Assembly: GCA_015146655.1 (NCBI GenBank)
Contig: VKHL01000090.1
Location: forward strand, 1 to 64,000
Length of the DNA stretch: 64,000 bases
Direction: 5' to 3'
DNA from: Ochromonas danica
Lineage: Eukaryota; Sar; Chrysophyceae; Chromulinales; Chromulinaceae
In this document: piece by piece, positions 36,001 through 45,721 of the stretch
Layout of the letters: each line of letters opens with the position of its first letter
Numbering within the stretch: position 1 is the first letter of the stretch
Program-made: the position numbers and the translations under genes
Notes under the pieces: generated by a model
Seen by the model: the letters and a program-made list of their open reading frames with translations, nothing else
Told to the model about the DNA's origin: nothing
Databases searched by the model: none

Positions 36001-38775
36001 AGACGACGAGACTACAGTGCAATAGTCACTGTCTGTTACACTGTAAGTGTTCATGTCAATTACGCTGCATTGGAGCTGAGAGACTGGACACTGTTGTTCC
36101 ACCCTTGCTGCTGCCTCGCCGGAGCAAGTCAAATTGTACAGCACATTGGCATCTGAACAGTTGAATGTTACCTGCTCTTTCTTATAGGCAGAGCAATTAT
36201 AATCAAAGACAGTCACTGACGAAATATTCGTAGGTGATGTCGATGATGTTGATACTGCAATAGTGGCAGTGAACTTGGTAGTACTGGAGGAATTCGAGAC
36301 CGTTACCGTCACCACACCAGACATCAACACCGATGCTAAGGCACTGGCATTAGCATTAGACGACGATGATGACACAGTTGTCACCGTTACTGTCGCCGTA
36401 GACGAAGAGCTCATTCCGCCGATACTTACTGATTGCCCTGACACACTGACAGTTGCCGTGCTACTATTTGAAGTAACCACGGTTGTCACTGATGATCCTA
36501 TCAGTCCTGTGGGATGACTTGTCGGCTGAGTTGTTGGAGCTGAACTCGGCTGGCTAGAGGGCCTAGACGATGGTTGCCATGTTGGTGCAGAGCTAGGTCG
36601 ACTATTAGGTTGCCTCGTAGGCTGGCTTGAAGGCTTTGAGGTGGGTTGTCGACTCGGTTGGCTGCTTGGCTGCTTGGTAGGTCGAGATGTGGGTTGGCCA
36701 GATGGTCCTGAAGAAGGTTGAACAGTTGGTTTGGACGATGGCTGACGGGAAGGAACAGCGGAAGGACTTCGGCTGGGTGTACTTGAGGGCTGACTTGTTG
36801 GTCTGCGCGAAGGTTGAGTGCTAGGTTGAGCAGTTGGTTGTCTACTGGGAGCGCTCGATGGTTGAGCGGTGGGCTGACGAGTTGGCCGGCTTGACGGCAG
36901 CGGACTTGGTCGCTGCGATGGCTCAGCAGTAGGATGACTCGAAGGTTCCTTAGAGGGCTGTGCCAAAGGCTTGCATGTCGGTTGACTACTTGGATAGCTT
37001 GATGGCTGAGAAGTGGGTTGTTTCGAAGGAGCAGAGCTTGGTTGTACGGATGGTTGACCAGACGGTTCGATCGAAGGCAGTCCAGAAGGTTGAGCTGTTG
37101 GCTTACCGCTTGGCTGATCAGACGGCTGACTGCTCGGCGTTCTCGAAGGCTGAGATGATGGTTTATTGCTTGGCTGAGATGACGGCTGATCAGATGGCTG
37201 ACTGCTCGGTGTGCTCGAAGGCTCAGTTGATGGCTTACCACTTGGCTGAGATGAAGGTTTGTCAGAGGGCTGGCCGCTCGGTGTGCTCGAAGGCTGAGCT
37301 GATGGTTTATTGCTCGGTTGAGATGACGGCTGATCAGATGGCTGACTGCTCGGTGTGCTCGAAGGCTCAGTTGATGGCTTACCACTTGGCTGAGATGAAG
37401 GTTTGTCAGAGGGCTGGCCGCTCGGTGTGCTCGAAGGCTGAGCTGATGGTTTATTGCTCGGTTGAGATGACGGCTGATCAGATGGCTGACTGCTCGGTGT
37501 GCTCGAAGGCTCAGTTGATGGCTTACCACTTGGCTGAGATGAAGGTTTGTCAGACGGCTGGCCGCTCGGTGAGCTCGAAGGCTGAGCTGATGGTTTATTG
37601 CTTGGTTGAGATGAAGGCTGACTGCTCGGTGTGCTCGAAGGCTGAGTTGATGGCTTACTACTTGGCTGAGCTGAAGGATTGTCAGACGGCTGGCCGCTCG
37701 GTGAGCTCGAAGGCTGAGCTGATGGTTTATTGCTTGGTTGAGATGAAGGCTGACTGCTCGGTGTGCTCGAAGGCTGAGTTGATGGCTTACTACTTGGCTG
37801 AGCTGAAGGATTGTCAGACGGCTGGCCGCTCGGTGAGCTCGAAGGCTGAGCTGATGGTTTATTGCTTGGTTGAGATGAAGGCTGACTGCTCGGTGTGCTC
37901 GAAGGCTGAGTTGATGGCTTACTACTTGGCTGAGCTGAAGGATTGTCAGACGGCTGACTGCTCGGTGAGCTCGAAGGCTGAGCTGACGGTTTATTGCTTG
38001 GTTGAGATGAAGGCTGATCAGATGGCTGACTGCTCGGTTTGCTCGAAGGCTGAGTTGATGGCTTACTACTTGGCTGAGATGAAGGTTTGTCAGACGGCTG
38101 ACTGCTCGGTGTGCTCGAAGGCTGAGCAGATGGTTTACCGCTCGGCTGAGATGAAGGTTTGTCAGAGGGCTGGCCGCTCGGTGAGCTTGAAGGCTGAGCT
38201 GATGGTTTATTGCTCGGTTGAGATGACGGTTGATCAGATGGCTGACTGCTCGGTGTGCTCGAAGGCTGAGCTGATGGTTTACCGCTTGGTTGGGAACTAG
38301 GTTGCCTTGTGGGTTGGGAGGTTGGATGAGGTGAAGGGGCTATGGTTGGAAAAACAGTTGGAGATGCTGTGGGGGTATAGTCCAGGTAGAGTGCTGGCTG
38401 ACCCCCACAACCTGTCGTCATTCCATAACAGCCTTCAGCTAAGTAGTATGTACCACATGATGAGGACGATGAAGCCACATACTGTCCATAGGAACAGGAT
38501 GAGGAGGAGGAGCAACCATCATCAATGGCCATCAAATTACTCTTGGAAGAATCCAAAACACGCACTAGAGTATTCCCCGTACAAGCCGACGCACCTCCCA
38601 CACCACATAGTGACACAGTGAGACGTTGATTGGGGCATAATGTAAATGAACACAACTGTGGGATATTCATTGTGGCATTTGCTGTGGTTAATGACACACT
38701 GTAGGAATTACATAACACCCAGCTATTCATTGATAAATTCACAGCATTGATCGTGGCAGAGGGGGAACTACCCAT
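32905..38775 (-). CDS. Giant PSxQPS-repeat surface protein with multi-pass C-terminal half
   Basis: A single intron-free ORF of 1956 residues. Residues 1-140 form a Cys-containing domain (FTLCPNQRLTVSLCGVGG and CGTYYLAEGCYGM), probably extracellular. About residues 145-760 are four-residue PSxQ/PSxK-type repeats, a composition common in stramenopile cell-surface proteins. A Ser/Thr/Val-rich region and a small Cys-rich block follow. The C-terminal half has about seven hydrophobic helices (for example LWLICIFLMASFFLPLNFF and LLVRFLAPIVLAGVILAW) separated by long charged cytoplasmic loops, and ends in an acidic Ser-rich tail. It looks like a large membrane receptor or adhesion-type protein. No transporter, kinase or channel motif was recognised and no signal peptide is obvious at the annotated start, so topology is inferred. 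Confidence 0.82.
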   Translation of the reverse strand: MGSSPSATINAVNLSMNSWVLCNSYSVSLTTANATMNIPQLCSFTLCPNQRLTVSLCGVGGASACTGNTLVRVLDSSKSNLMAIDDGCSSSSSCSYGQYVASSSSSCGTYYLAEGCYGMTTGCGGQPALYLDYTPTASPTVFPTIAPSPHPTSQPTRQPSSQPSGKPSAQPSSTPSSQPSDQPSSQPSNKPSAQPSSSPSGQPSDKPSSQPSGKPSAQPSSTPSSQPSDKPSSQPSSKPSTQPSSKPSSQPSDQPSSQPSNKPSAQPSSSPSSQPSDNPSAQPSSKPSTQPSSTPSSQPSSQPSNKPSAQPSSSPSGQPSDNPSAQPSSKPSTQPSSTPSSQPSSQPSNKPSAQPSSSPSGQPSDNPSAQPSSKPSTQPSSTPSSQPSSQPSNKPSAQPSSSPSGQPSDKPSSQPSGKPSTEPSSTPSSQPSDQPSSQPSNKPSAQPSSTPSGQPSDKPSSQPSGKPSTEPSSTPSSQPSDQPSSQPSNKPSAQPSSTPSGQPSDKPSSQPSGKPSTEPSSTPSSQPSDQPSSQPSNKPSSQPSRTPSSQPSDQPSGKPTAQPSGLPSIEPSGQPSVQPSSAPSKQPTSQPSSYPSSQPTCKPLAQPSKEPSSHPTAEPSQRPSPLPSSRPTRQPTAQPSSAPSRQPTAQPSTQPSRRPTSQPSSTPSRSPSAVPSRQPSSKPTVQPSSGPSGQPTSRPTKQPSSQPSRQPTSKPSSQPTRQPNSRPSSAPTWQPSSRPSSQPSSAPTTQPTSHPTGLIGSSVTTVVTSNSSTATVSVSGQSVSIGGMSSSSTATVTVTTVSSSSSNANASALASVLMSGVVTVTVSNSSSTTKFTATIAVSTSSTSPTNISSVTVFDYNCSAYKKEQVTFNCSDANVLYNLTCSGEAAARVEQQCPVSQLQCSVIDMNTYSVTDSDYCTVVSSSGSYVVCKCGYSNSSSSSSSGTSSPSSSPTSTSSLSVAVTSEYVAGDFSATVSVVGSMSSATVEDTTSVLATFGGLWLICIFLMASFFLPLNFFSGWSSVVLKVMGLFSSLRAKLWAVMPLNEGQRSEREKLRDEWRRYVTAVLPKVYHPVSWLSRLWSELCDDHEYLKFIVSVIRWHSRGKRESASRDEEKRKRKLDNKQQSKQGSEGWEKAFDVMNLLISFTLSCFLLAWLYDLQYPDDDGSCPQHVTKATCLLRKSPLDSSQTYCSWTSATAVSAGTLVESKHGTVLSTSIISSTLTEDELHQQCQYSEQNASMLATMLVTVIVSFISAVVTNMVSAMVSMMTTPSVEEDDNDGDDKEGGKGKQQGASWRTLSLYFLGELLEMDLLGRVATCRVSEMISDSREVFINRFHELEEDHKIWLHREGRRSFQGYNDKNDLLQRRDEEESVSVCDRQVESLDGRSCVDASLLPVKEGRESVFKMSMSLNKHDQLLELQHKLLHHAVDSNSKAVTLLHAYLYSIVYHRLGDKEAASILWQTIWKGYRLPPPRVSRVVQWMFGLLVVMTVMGALFFIFLKGLNRGSVWQSNFLQACCIQWAMDVVFVSTVEILWVDFGFPGLVYEEVLLGGYAELLKAVDEMWICLRKTARGREREGDGVEALTASSLEKLLRQKVCEDIPEAMMLLILCDVKTKVEAGREGRENRRDNAKVEAMRSARIVPVSEEQPWDRKYEMSTSALAVTRSLSLSNVWWRKKSKPSVRPLSGVTSNEEVEGGEKRKGRSIWFWLLTRLPMPQQRLLVRFLAPIVLAGVILAWSELKQTDKILESMFEAFMVLLILILTSLFVGMSIYNQHKALSSYQLSQAMMETTRVDNDEEKEEADDDEGVVREKVWGEGQMKSDDDNSFVGLDGRESLDALMARIMESQSISYDNSNEEDEDSDSNALSISFIFSSCSSSSIGSGTYISTNMLDHEGTETLVRVTSRRSMSDDDNGKDDTDLIDDDDGDNGYNGLDDESWLSDSSSTENVLLRLSAPS
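36500..38300. repeat. PSxQPS-coding tandem repeats with two higher-order units
   Basis: The 12-bp unit encodes PSxQ. Two higher-order repeats are visible: a 144-bp (48-residue) unit in three near-identical copies (about 37150-37580) and a 132-bp (44-residue) unit in three copies (about 37580-37980). The most N- and C-terminal parts of the array are diverged, as expected for unequal exchange in the centre. Confidence 0.88.
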
Positions 38776-38936
38776 GATTTGAGTTTAATGAATTATGCAA
38801 TGCTATTCTGCTACTACGTAGTATATTTTCATCTCATCATTTCTGCACAGATTGGATTGGGATTGGATGACAACACAGACGAGGGAGGTGGAAGCCTTTT
38901 GGGGTTTCGGGATTTCCGATTTTCGTTTGTCTTGAA
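38776..38936. promoter_or_regulatory. Narrow divergent intergenic space at left edge of the bacterial-like island
   Basis: Only 161 bp separate the start of the PSxQPS gene from that of the Ulp1-domain ORF. It must hold the host promoter and the left junction of the foreign DNA. No target-site duplication or mobile-element end was recognised. Confidence 0.4.
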
Positions 38937-41639
38937 ATGAAAAATCAGATCTGGGTCAACAAAGAAAATCAATGCGAGATGTCGAAAGGAAAGAAAGGAA
39001 CAGTAAAAATAGACTACACATATTGGTATGATTACAGTCATATAAATTCAATCTTAACTTTATATAGCAATGAAAGGCAAGATTATGAATTTGTAGAAGC
39101 GGCAAGCCAAGATGAATTACATTCTTTACAAAGAGTTAGCGAGGCTTGCACTAAACTGTCCGGTCAACAGGCGTTAAATGCGGTAGTTGTCCCAATTAAT
39201 TTGGGTGTTAATGTGAATGGACAGTATCAAGGTAAACATTGGGTTGCACTGGTAATTAGACGCGATGAAGAAAATAATTTAGTAGCTTTTTATAACGATT
39301 CTCTTGGGACTTCGATGGACTCGTCATTGCCAAAATTAAGACGGATGTTAACAAACCATGGTATTGACAAGATTACTGATTTCAAGAAGGCTCAACAAGT
39401 CAATGGTTATGATTGTGGTCCTTGGACTGTTCTGAATTCAGACAAATTAGCAAGAAAGGGGGAATTACCTAAAGTTACTGAAGCAGATATTAGACAGCAA
39501 AGAGAAGAATTGAGTAATCTCCAATCTAAAAAAGAAGAAGTGTTAGGTAGTGCAGAGCACTCTTCTCCTTCAGTAACTAGAAAGCTACGTTTTCCCGATA
39601 GTAGTAAGGAACAAGCAGTAGTCGTTCCCTGCAGTAATTATGAAATAGAAGGAGACGATTCATCTGATGAAGAAATAGAATCAGAAAACTACCACAAACC
39701 TTTATCAATTAAGCATTATGACTCACTAACAGAGAGTATTACATTTCACATAAAAAATTCAGCTTTACCAGGCAAACAGAAAAGAATTTTAAATAGCATA
39801 GTTGACGATATTAGCGAGATTGATGGTATATATAGTTCAGGAACTAAAATTTCACATGCTGTGAAAGTCAAATCAAACGTAACTAATATACTTAATAATA
39901 AGAAAAAAGATTCTCAAGATAAAAAAACAGTAAAAGAAGCTGTAAGAGTTGCTTACGATGTAAGTAAGAAGAAAGATCTAGACTACTTGAAAGATTATGC
40001 TACCAAAAGAATTTTAGAGTCTCAGCAAGGAAGCAATGTTAATACTATTAAATATGATTTGAAATGGTCATTTGTTTTCCAAGACCTTGGCATTAGATTG
40101 TTAACATCTGATGCTGTAAGAGAGCTATATTTTAAAAATAAGAAAATAATGGGTACTTTCAAAAATCTACCTAGGGATGAAGAAGTACGTGATTGCTTAG
40201 AAAAGGTGGTAAAAAAGACTTTAAAAAAGCATAAAGATAATATTCCCCTCATTTTACAGCATGAAAATTACAAGAAATTACTTACGGCAGTTTTAAAAGA
40301 TAAAAGGGAAATCTTTTATTTAATAAATCCGAATAGCAATTTAAAGGATCTGGTAGATAATCTTATCAAAACTATTAGCCAAGCTGCTGGACAACAATCT
40401 AGTTCAGCGGTAGATGCAATGTTTGATAGACGTTTAACGCTTGAAATAAAAGAATTAAAAGCGATATCAGGATTTGTTACCCCAGCAAGCGCTAAAGTGA
40501 GTGTAAGTCAGAAAGTAAAAAGTGCCGTTAAAGGTCATTTTCAAACGAATTCCAGCCCTTCTCTTGTTGTTGGAGCGCTAGAAATGGTTTACGATAGTTT
40601 AAAGTCACCTAGTCTTTCTGTCAGTGATTTTGTATATAACGCTAGAGAACAACTAAAAGAACTACAAAAAGAGCAAGAAGAAGAGCAAGAAGAAGAAGAA
40701 GAGTTTTCTTGGCGTGAAGGTTTTATTCATCATATGGGAATCGAAATATCAAAACTTCAAAAGAATTTAGTTCGTCCTGTTTTACCATATGCAATAAACT
40801 TATCAACAAGAGATTTTATAACTAATCATCAAGAATATGCAGGCGCAAAAGCATTGTTTTGTTTCATCAGACTAATTCATTGTTCAGCAAAAAGATTCAT
40901 TAAAAATGTAAAATCTATTGAGGATTTTGATGGTGCATTTTTCAGCAGAGGATGGCAATTTGATCCTGATAAAGCTTTAGCAGTTGTTGAAACTCAAACG
41001 CTTTCCAGTCAATTGTCTTTATCTAGTTTGGTTGGTTATTCACATAGTAGTAATTACTCTGAATTATATTCAAAACTAGAAGGTTTCAAGCAGAAAGCAG
41101 CAATTTTAGATATTGACATAGTAAACAGTATTAAATCGTTATTAAAAACTGGAAAGCTTCCTGAAGATTTAGGAATTGGCCAAGCTTTTGAACAGTTTTT
41201 AACAATTTTTACCTATCATTTATTTGGAACTGAAGTAGAAAGACATCCTGCAGCAGCTATACATAATATTATGGCATTAGATTTAGTAAAAACAAAAGGA
41301 TTTAAGTGGGCATTTGAACATTTACCTATGGCTCTTGAAGAAGCAGTTAGCGTTGTTAGAACAATTCAAACAGCATTACATAGAAAATTAAATATCCCGT
41401 ATCATTACGACAAAGCTCTTGCTAATGCTGCTTCTCCTGAATTAAAAGTTGTACAGGATTTTATCGTTTTAGAACATGAATTAGTATCTGCTTGGCTAGA
41501 GTCTAAAGGCTTAGATGTTGAACTAAACGATGACGTATTAACAGAAATAGATGGTTTATGTCAGGAGTTTTATGGGTTGAGTTTAGTCGGGGAAAGTAGC
41601 GACAGCGAGACTGCTAGCGATAGCGATGTGAGTTGTTAG
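38937..41639 (+). CDS. Ulp1/C48-type cysteine protease domain protein of bacterial character
   Basis: An intact intron-free ORF of 900 residues, clearly richer in A/T than neighbouring genes and without their triplet-repeat tracts. The first 165 residues form a Ulp1-like (SUMO/NEDD8/ubiquitin-specific) peptidase domain with the full catalytic set: His101 (QGKHWVALVI), Asp121 (FYNDSLG), Gln154 and Cys160 (NGYDCGPW). The GKHWV and NGYDCGPW forms are like Ulp1 domains of Rickettsiales and Legionella effectors rather than eukaryotic SENPs. The remaining 700 residues are mostly helical with an acidic linker (about residues 580-595) and are unrecognised. The start could also be Met15 at 38979 (MSKGKKG). 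A decayed bacterial-type nuclease ORF follows directly. Likely a lateral transfer from an intracellular bacterium; expression in the alga is unproven. Confidence 0.75.
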   Translation: MKNQIWVNKENQCEMSKGKKGTVKIDYTYWYDYSHINSILTLYSNERQDYEFVEAASQDELHSLQRVSEACTKLSGQQALNAVVVPINLGVNVNGQYQGKHWVALVIRRDEENNLVAFYNDSLGTSMDSSLPKLRRMLTNHGIDKITDFKKAQQVNGYDCGPWTVLNSDKLARKGELPKVTEADIRQQREELSNLQSKKEEVLGSAEHSSPSVTRKLRFPDSSKEQAVVVPCSNYEIEGDDSSDEEIESENYHKPLSIKHYDSLTESITFHIKNSALPGKQKRILNSIVDDISEIDGIYSSGTKISHAVKVKSNVTNILNNKKKDSQDKKTVKEAVRVAYDVSKKKDLDYLKDYATKRILESQQGSNVNTIKYDLKWSFVFQDLGIRLLTSDAVRELYFKNKKIMGTFKNLPRDEEVRDCLEKVVKKTLKKHKDNIPLILQHENYKKLLTAVLKDKREIFYLINPNSNLKDLVDNLIKTISQAAGQQSSSAVDAMFDRRLTLEIKELKAISGFVTPASAKVSVSQKVKSAVKGHFQTNSSPSLVVGALEMVYDSLKSPSLSVSDFVYNAREQLKELQKEQEEEQEEEEEFSWREGFIHHMGIEISKLQKNLVRPVLPYAINLSTRDFITNHQEYAGAKALFCFIRLIHCSAKRFIKNVKSIEDFDGAFFSRGWQFDPDKALAVVETQTLSSQLSLSSLVGYSHSSNYSELYSKLEGFKQKAAILDIDIVNSIKSLLKTGKLPEDLGIGQAFEQFLTIFTYHLFGTEVERHPAAAIHNIMALDLVKTKGFKWAFEHLPMALEEAVSVVRTIQTALHRKLNIPYHYDKALANAASPELKVVQDFIVLEHELVSAWLESKGLDVELNDDVLTEIDGLCQEFYGLSLVGESSDSETASDSDVSC

Positions 41640-41759
41640 GTAAGAAGTCTTCACGGGGAAATTATCCAATAAGCAATTGGATAATTTCGGATGATAATAA
41701 GGTAGACTAAGCGATTCAAAGGTGAAGAACAAGATCGTATGATACCAAATGGGACTGTA

Positions 41760-42095
41760 ATAAAAGATATTAAGGTTTGATATCACGAGCAAAGAATAAA
41801 GTAACATTCAATACTAATGCAGAAATGACATACTTATATTGGAATATAGGACAGAGAATCACTAAAGGAGTAATGAAAGCGGATAGAGCAGAATATGGAC
41901 TGCAGGTTATTAAAAGGCTCGCGTTCGTGTGTGAGAAGTACAGTATGTGGAGCAAGTCTTCTCCTTTGGTGTTTATCAGTCGAATATGTTCGAGGATTTT
42001 CTTATTCTGTACTGATAAGAATGGTGCGCTTTTAGTTTTTATGAGTGTTTTCCTGATAAACAAATTGTTACTACAGTATTAATTAAAATTAATCA
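41760..42095 (+). pseudogene. YhcG/DUF1016-family nuclease fragment, frameshifted
   Basis: The first open stretch reads RAKNKVTFNTNAEMTYLYWN then IGQRITKGVMKADRAEYGLQ, the hallmark N-terminal region of the bacterial YhcG (DUF1016, PDDEXK-type) family. After about 41925 the homology moves to another frame (EYVRGFSYSVLIRMVRF), and then shifts again (CFPDKQIVTTV) before it fades. At least two frame changes and a missing nuclease domain make it a pseudogene. The family is essentially bacterial, so it supports a bacterial source for the island. Confidence 0.75.
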
Positions 42096-42150
42096 ATAGT
42101 TTACACTTTCGCTAACAATACCATATACAACAAGAAGCGAGCAGTAAACT

Positions 42151-42281
42151 ACTACTAGATAGTATATATAGCCGTGGGTTCAAAGAAGAGAAAGAAGCCA
42201 ATTATTTATTTACAGTGGATAAAGATGGAAATATGAAAAATACAGCATTGTACTGTAAAGCAGAAATCAGTATTTGTTGAT
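42151..42281 (+). pseudogene. Short open fragment at right edge of the island
   Basis: An open frame without a start (DSIYSRGFKEEKEANYLFTV...) ends at a TGA four bases before the stop codon of the TTLL gene on the other strand. Its AT-rich composition resembles the preceding foreign ORFs. No family is recognised. It may be the remnant of a third bacterial gene. Confidence 0.3.
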
Positions 42282-42284
42282 CAA

Positions 42285-45200
42285 CTATCGCTGGAGTTGC
42301 TGAGATTTCATTCGCTTGTATTCAGCCAAGTAGAGTTGTCGATATTGACTATATGCATCAGCTACCGTATTTATCACATAATTACTTTCCTGGACATTAT
42401 GTTCTGTCTCTTCAATATCACTACTTTCCTGATTGTTGTAATCAGAATAACCACGACTATTATCCTTCTTATTACTATTTGCACTTTCTTCTTCTCTCAT
42501 CATCCATATACCATCATCATGTATGCTATCTTGAGATCTACTAGTATACTGTGTATTATCAACATCATTATTATCTCTGTAAAAGACAAATAAGGAATCA
42601 TTATTACTTTCATTTCCACTTTCACTATCATCACCTTCTTCTTCACCTTCCTCTCTGCCCACACCACCACCAACTTCTTCACCAAAAGAAGTATTATGTC
42701 GAAGAATATTAGCCATGGTCATAGATAATGTCTCATCTTTCATCTCTTCATTTTGACCTTGAGGAAGAATAAAATGTTTCATTCGTGTCTGACTATGAGG
42801 TGTATACTTAGGTTGATTAGCCATTGGTCGTTGTGGGGAGAAGGTCATTTGACGCTGTTGCTGGTCTTGCTTTTGTTGTTGTTGCTGTGTTAGCAGTTTG
42901 AGGTCATCCAATGAAGGTGTAGCAAGAGGAAAGACAGGCGAGGCATAGGATCTCATCTTTTCAATCGAATCAACAGAAACAGCTAACCGAGCATCTGACT
43001 GCAAGTGTTCTACAAACTGTTGACCAATCTTTGCTGTGTTATTATGACGTGGATATAATAGTGACTCTTGTTCTTGCCAATATCTTCTTGTCATCATTAA
43101 CTCTCGTTGTTGTATTTGTTCAAGATTTCCTTGTATTTCTTGTACATATCGTTTATTTAAAGAGTTGTAATATTCACAGAAATCAAAACTCGGTGGTATA
43201 GAAGCTTCAGTTAGTAGTCTATTCTTATTGACTTCACTGAAACTATTTGCTTCCTCATATCGCCTGCTGCTGCTGCTTGGACTGTCTCTACTATCAACTT
43301 TAGCATTAGAACTACCATCTATACAAGGCAGTGGTATTTGTGATGATGATGGTTCTTTCATACTACTAGTAGTTTGATGATCTATAGGAGTATGATCTGT
43401 TGTTATCTTGTCTTCTCTCTCTTCTACTGTACTACAGCTAAGCATAGACTGAGAGATAATAACAGGCAGCAGCACGCCCGAGTCAATGTCAACACTTTTA
43501 TTCTCCATGAAGGAACCAGAAGCACCGATTGATTGTTCTAGTTGATGATGATTACCACCTGATATCACTGAACGATGATAGAATGGAAGGGAGAGAAGGT
43601 GACTGTCATTGTCATTATCATTGTCATTATCCATGAGAATGGTAGTATTCTTTTTGTTTTTCTTCTTCTTGTTTTTGTTCGTCCTGTTGTTTGATTTCTG
43701 TTTTACCATCTGGTCATGGTAATAATCACAAATATAATCTTCATCCTCTAAACCATTTGCTACAAGAAACTCTTCATAAGAAGGTATAACACGTGTATTG
43801 CTATTCTGATTGAATGTTCGGGTTGTTGATGGTAGTAGTAACTGTCCTGAAGGAGGAAGATACTCTTCTATGAGGTGTAAGAGATACTGGTAGAAGGTTT
43901 GCCTATCAGCAGTTGGTTGATTAGCATAAACGTCTGCTGGATAGATTAGATCATAGTTCCCCAAAGCATCACTCTCATTGGCAAGATATGCTGACCAATA
44001 AGGGTCTATGTCTACCTTTTCCTCCTCCCCCGTTCTTCTTCTTCCCTTCTTGGTGGTCTTAGCCTGCTGACTCTGGACATAAGCCTTATACCTTCTTCGA
44101 AGATCATCTGATAAGACATCTCCATATAGTCTCATCTGTGTATTGATTGTAGAGGATAGTGTCTCTTTCTCCTTTTCTTCTTGATCAACATGGAGTAGAT
44201 GGAAAGTATCAATCATCAAACCTAGCTTGACTTGACTATCAAGTGATGACTGTGTAGAGAAAGAAGGCATATGATTTACTTCAAGTAAGATAGGTCGATA
44301 CTTGTCCGTGAGAATGATATCAAAACCAAGTAACTAGAACATCAACAAGATAACGATCAGTCTCTGTGATGATGAACAACGGTAAGTCATATACAGCAAT
44401 CTATTGTCTCACCTCAAAGCAGGTAAATGGACTCTTATTCTGTCCACCTAACTTACAATCTTGCATTGCACGACGTAAATTTCTCAAATTGGATAGAATA
44501 GTCTTGACAGCAAGATGACTAATCTCTGCGAATACCTGGTCATAGGAGACTCCTTTGGACTGTAGATAGTGTCGTAGCCAGGCCAATGATCGTTTAGAGG
44601 CAAACCTCTCATCATTATCATCATCTTCTTCTTCCTGTGACGACTCGTTAGCATTCCCTTTACGATCAATAGGTCTTTGTTGGTTATTATTATTATTCGG
44701 TACAAAAGCAGTATTATGTTTGTTAATCGAGTAATTTGTAAGATGCATGAAAGAGTTCTCGATATTCTCTGCTGTTGGTTTCGTATAAGGAGCTGTGCAG
44801 AAGCGACATAATCCTTCACGATAGATATAAATCCTTGGAGGATCACATGATGTGACAAGGACATAAATCCGAATGTCGAACTTGTATCCATCCACTATCA
44901 GCGGGTTAGCGAGGTAGGGCTGCACAATGTAACTTTCCAATGAAGATGAAAATAGATCAGTCGGATTCAAAGCAAGATGAATACCTCTTCCTTGAGCACC
45001 ACCAGCTGGCTTTAGAATGACACATCGTTTGCCTTTCCCCTGTCGCAGGTAGTTTGCTACCAATTCATAGTCTTGAGGCAAGTACCACGTGCATGGGGTG
45101 AAGTTGTAATCATGAGGACACAAGGATCTCATTCTTTGGATTGTTCGTGCTAATTTGTCTTTCCGGTAGAGCTCAACCATACCAGGGAAGTGATTGACTC

Positions 45201-45462
45201 GCTGGTAGGACTTCATCTCACGCACTACTCTGTCAACCCCTTGGCCAGCATCGATCCAGGCGATATCCCACCCGCCATCGCCTATCACCTGCTTCTTGTT
45301 GGACGTCTTCCAGTTTAGAACATTCGCAGCACAGGTAATGACTCCATATTTGGTGTGAGCAATGTTGACCACAATGTCTGCTTTGCTTTTACGATCTTTT
45401 GGTAGCCTTCTGATGCGAGAGGGGATTCCTTCCTGTGCATCATCACTAGAAGTACTATTCAT
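42285..45462 (-). CDS. Tubulin tyrosine ligase-like (polyglutamylase-type) protein, two exons
   Basis: Exons 44413-45462 and 42285-44333 (79-bp intron) give 1032 residues. TTLL enzymes add glutamate chains to tubulin, mainly in flagellar axonemes. The ATP-grasp TTL domain occupies about residues 30-390: WDIAWIDAGQGVDRVVREM, NHFPGMVELYRKDKL, the glycine-rich GGAQGRGIHLA, KFDIRIYVLVTSCDPPRIYI, the motif HLTNYSINKHN, and LLGFDIILTDKYRPILLEVN completed across the intron. This order is that of the TTLL4/5/6 glutamylase group. The C-terminal 600 residues are low-complexity with Gln and acidic tracts. The stop codon lies only a few bases from the bacterial-like island, so the gene's 3' UTR must use foreign sequence or the tail has been cut. 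Confidence 0.88.
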
Positions 45463-45721
45463 TGCTCTTCACACTTTCATTGATTGAGTTATGGATCGCA
45501 TGCGTCACTATGGTACAAACACGAACAAGACCTTCAAATCGCTTTTGTCTTTCGGTTGCAATCGACGCCGAGCAAAAGTCTAAAAATACGCTTTATAAGT
45601 CAGAAATTGAGACCATTCAAAACCTGTCACCAACGGAATCAATGGTGGAATTGTGGTGGAATTGTGGTGGAACTGTGATGGAATGGTGTGGAATGGTTTG
45701 GAAGGAATGGAAAAGAAATAA

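Noticed and set aside
36960-38300. 446-codon plus-strand ORF opposite the PSxQPS gene
   Set aside because: It is the antisense reading of a 12-bp tandem repeat, which keeps several frames open; the sense protein fits a known surface-protein type.
38937-42284. Bacterial contamination as the only explanation of the AT-rich island
   Set aside because: Host genes continue within 161 bp on the left and 4 bp on the right, so a separate contaminant contig is unlikely; a chimeric join is still possible and is listed as a refuting result.
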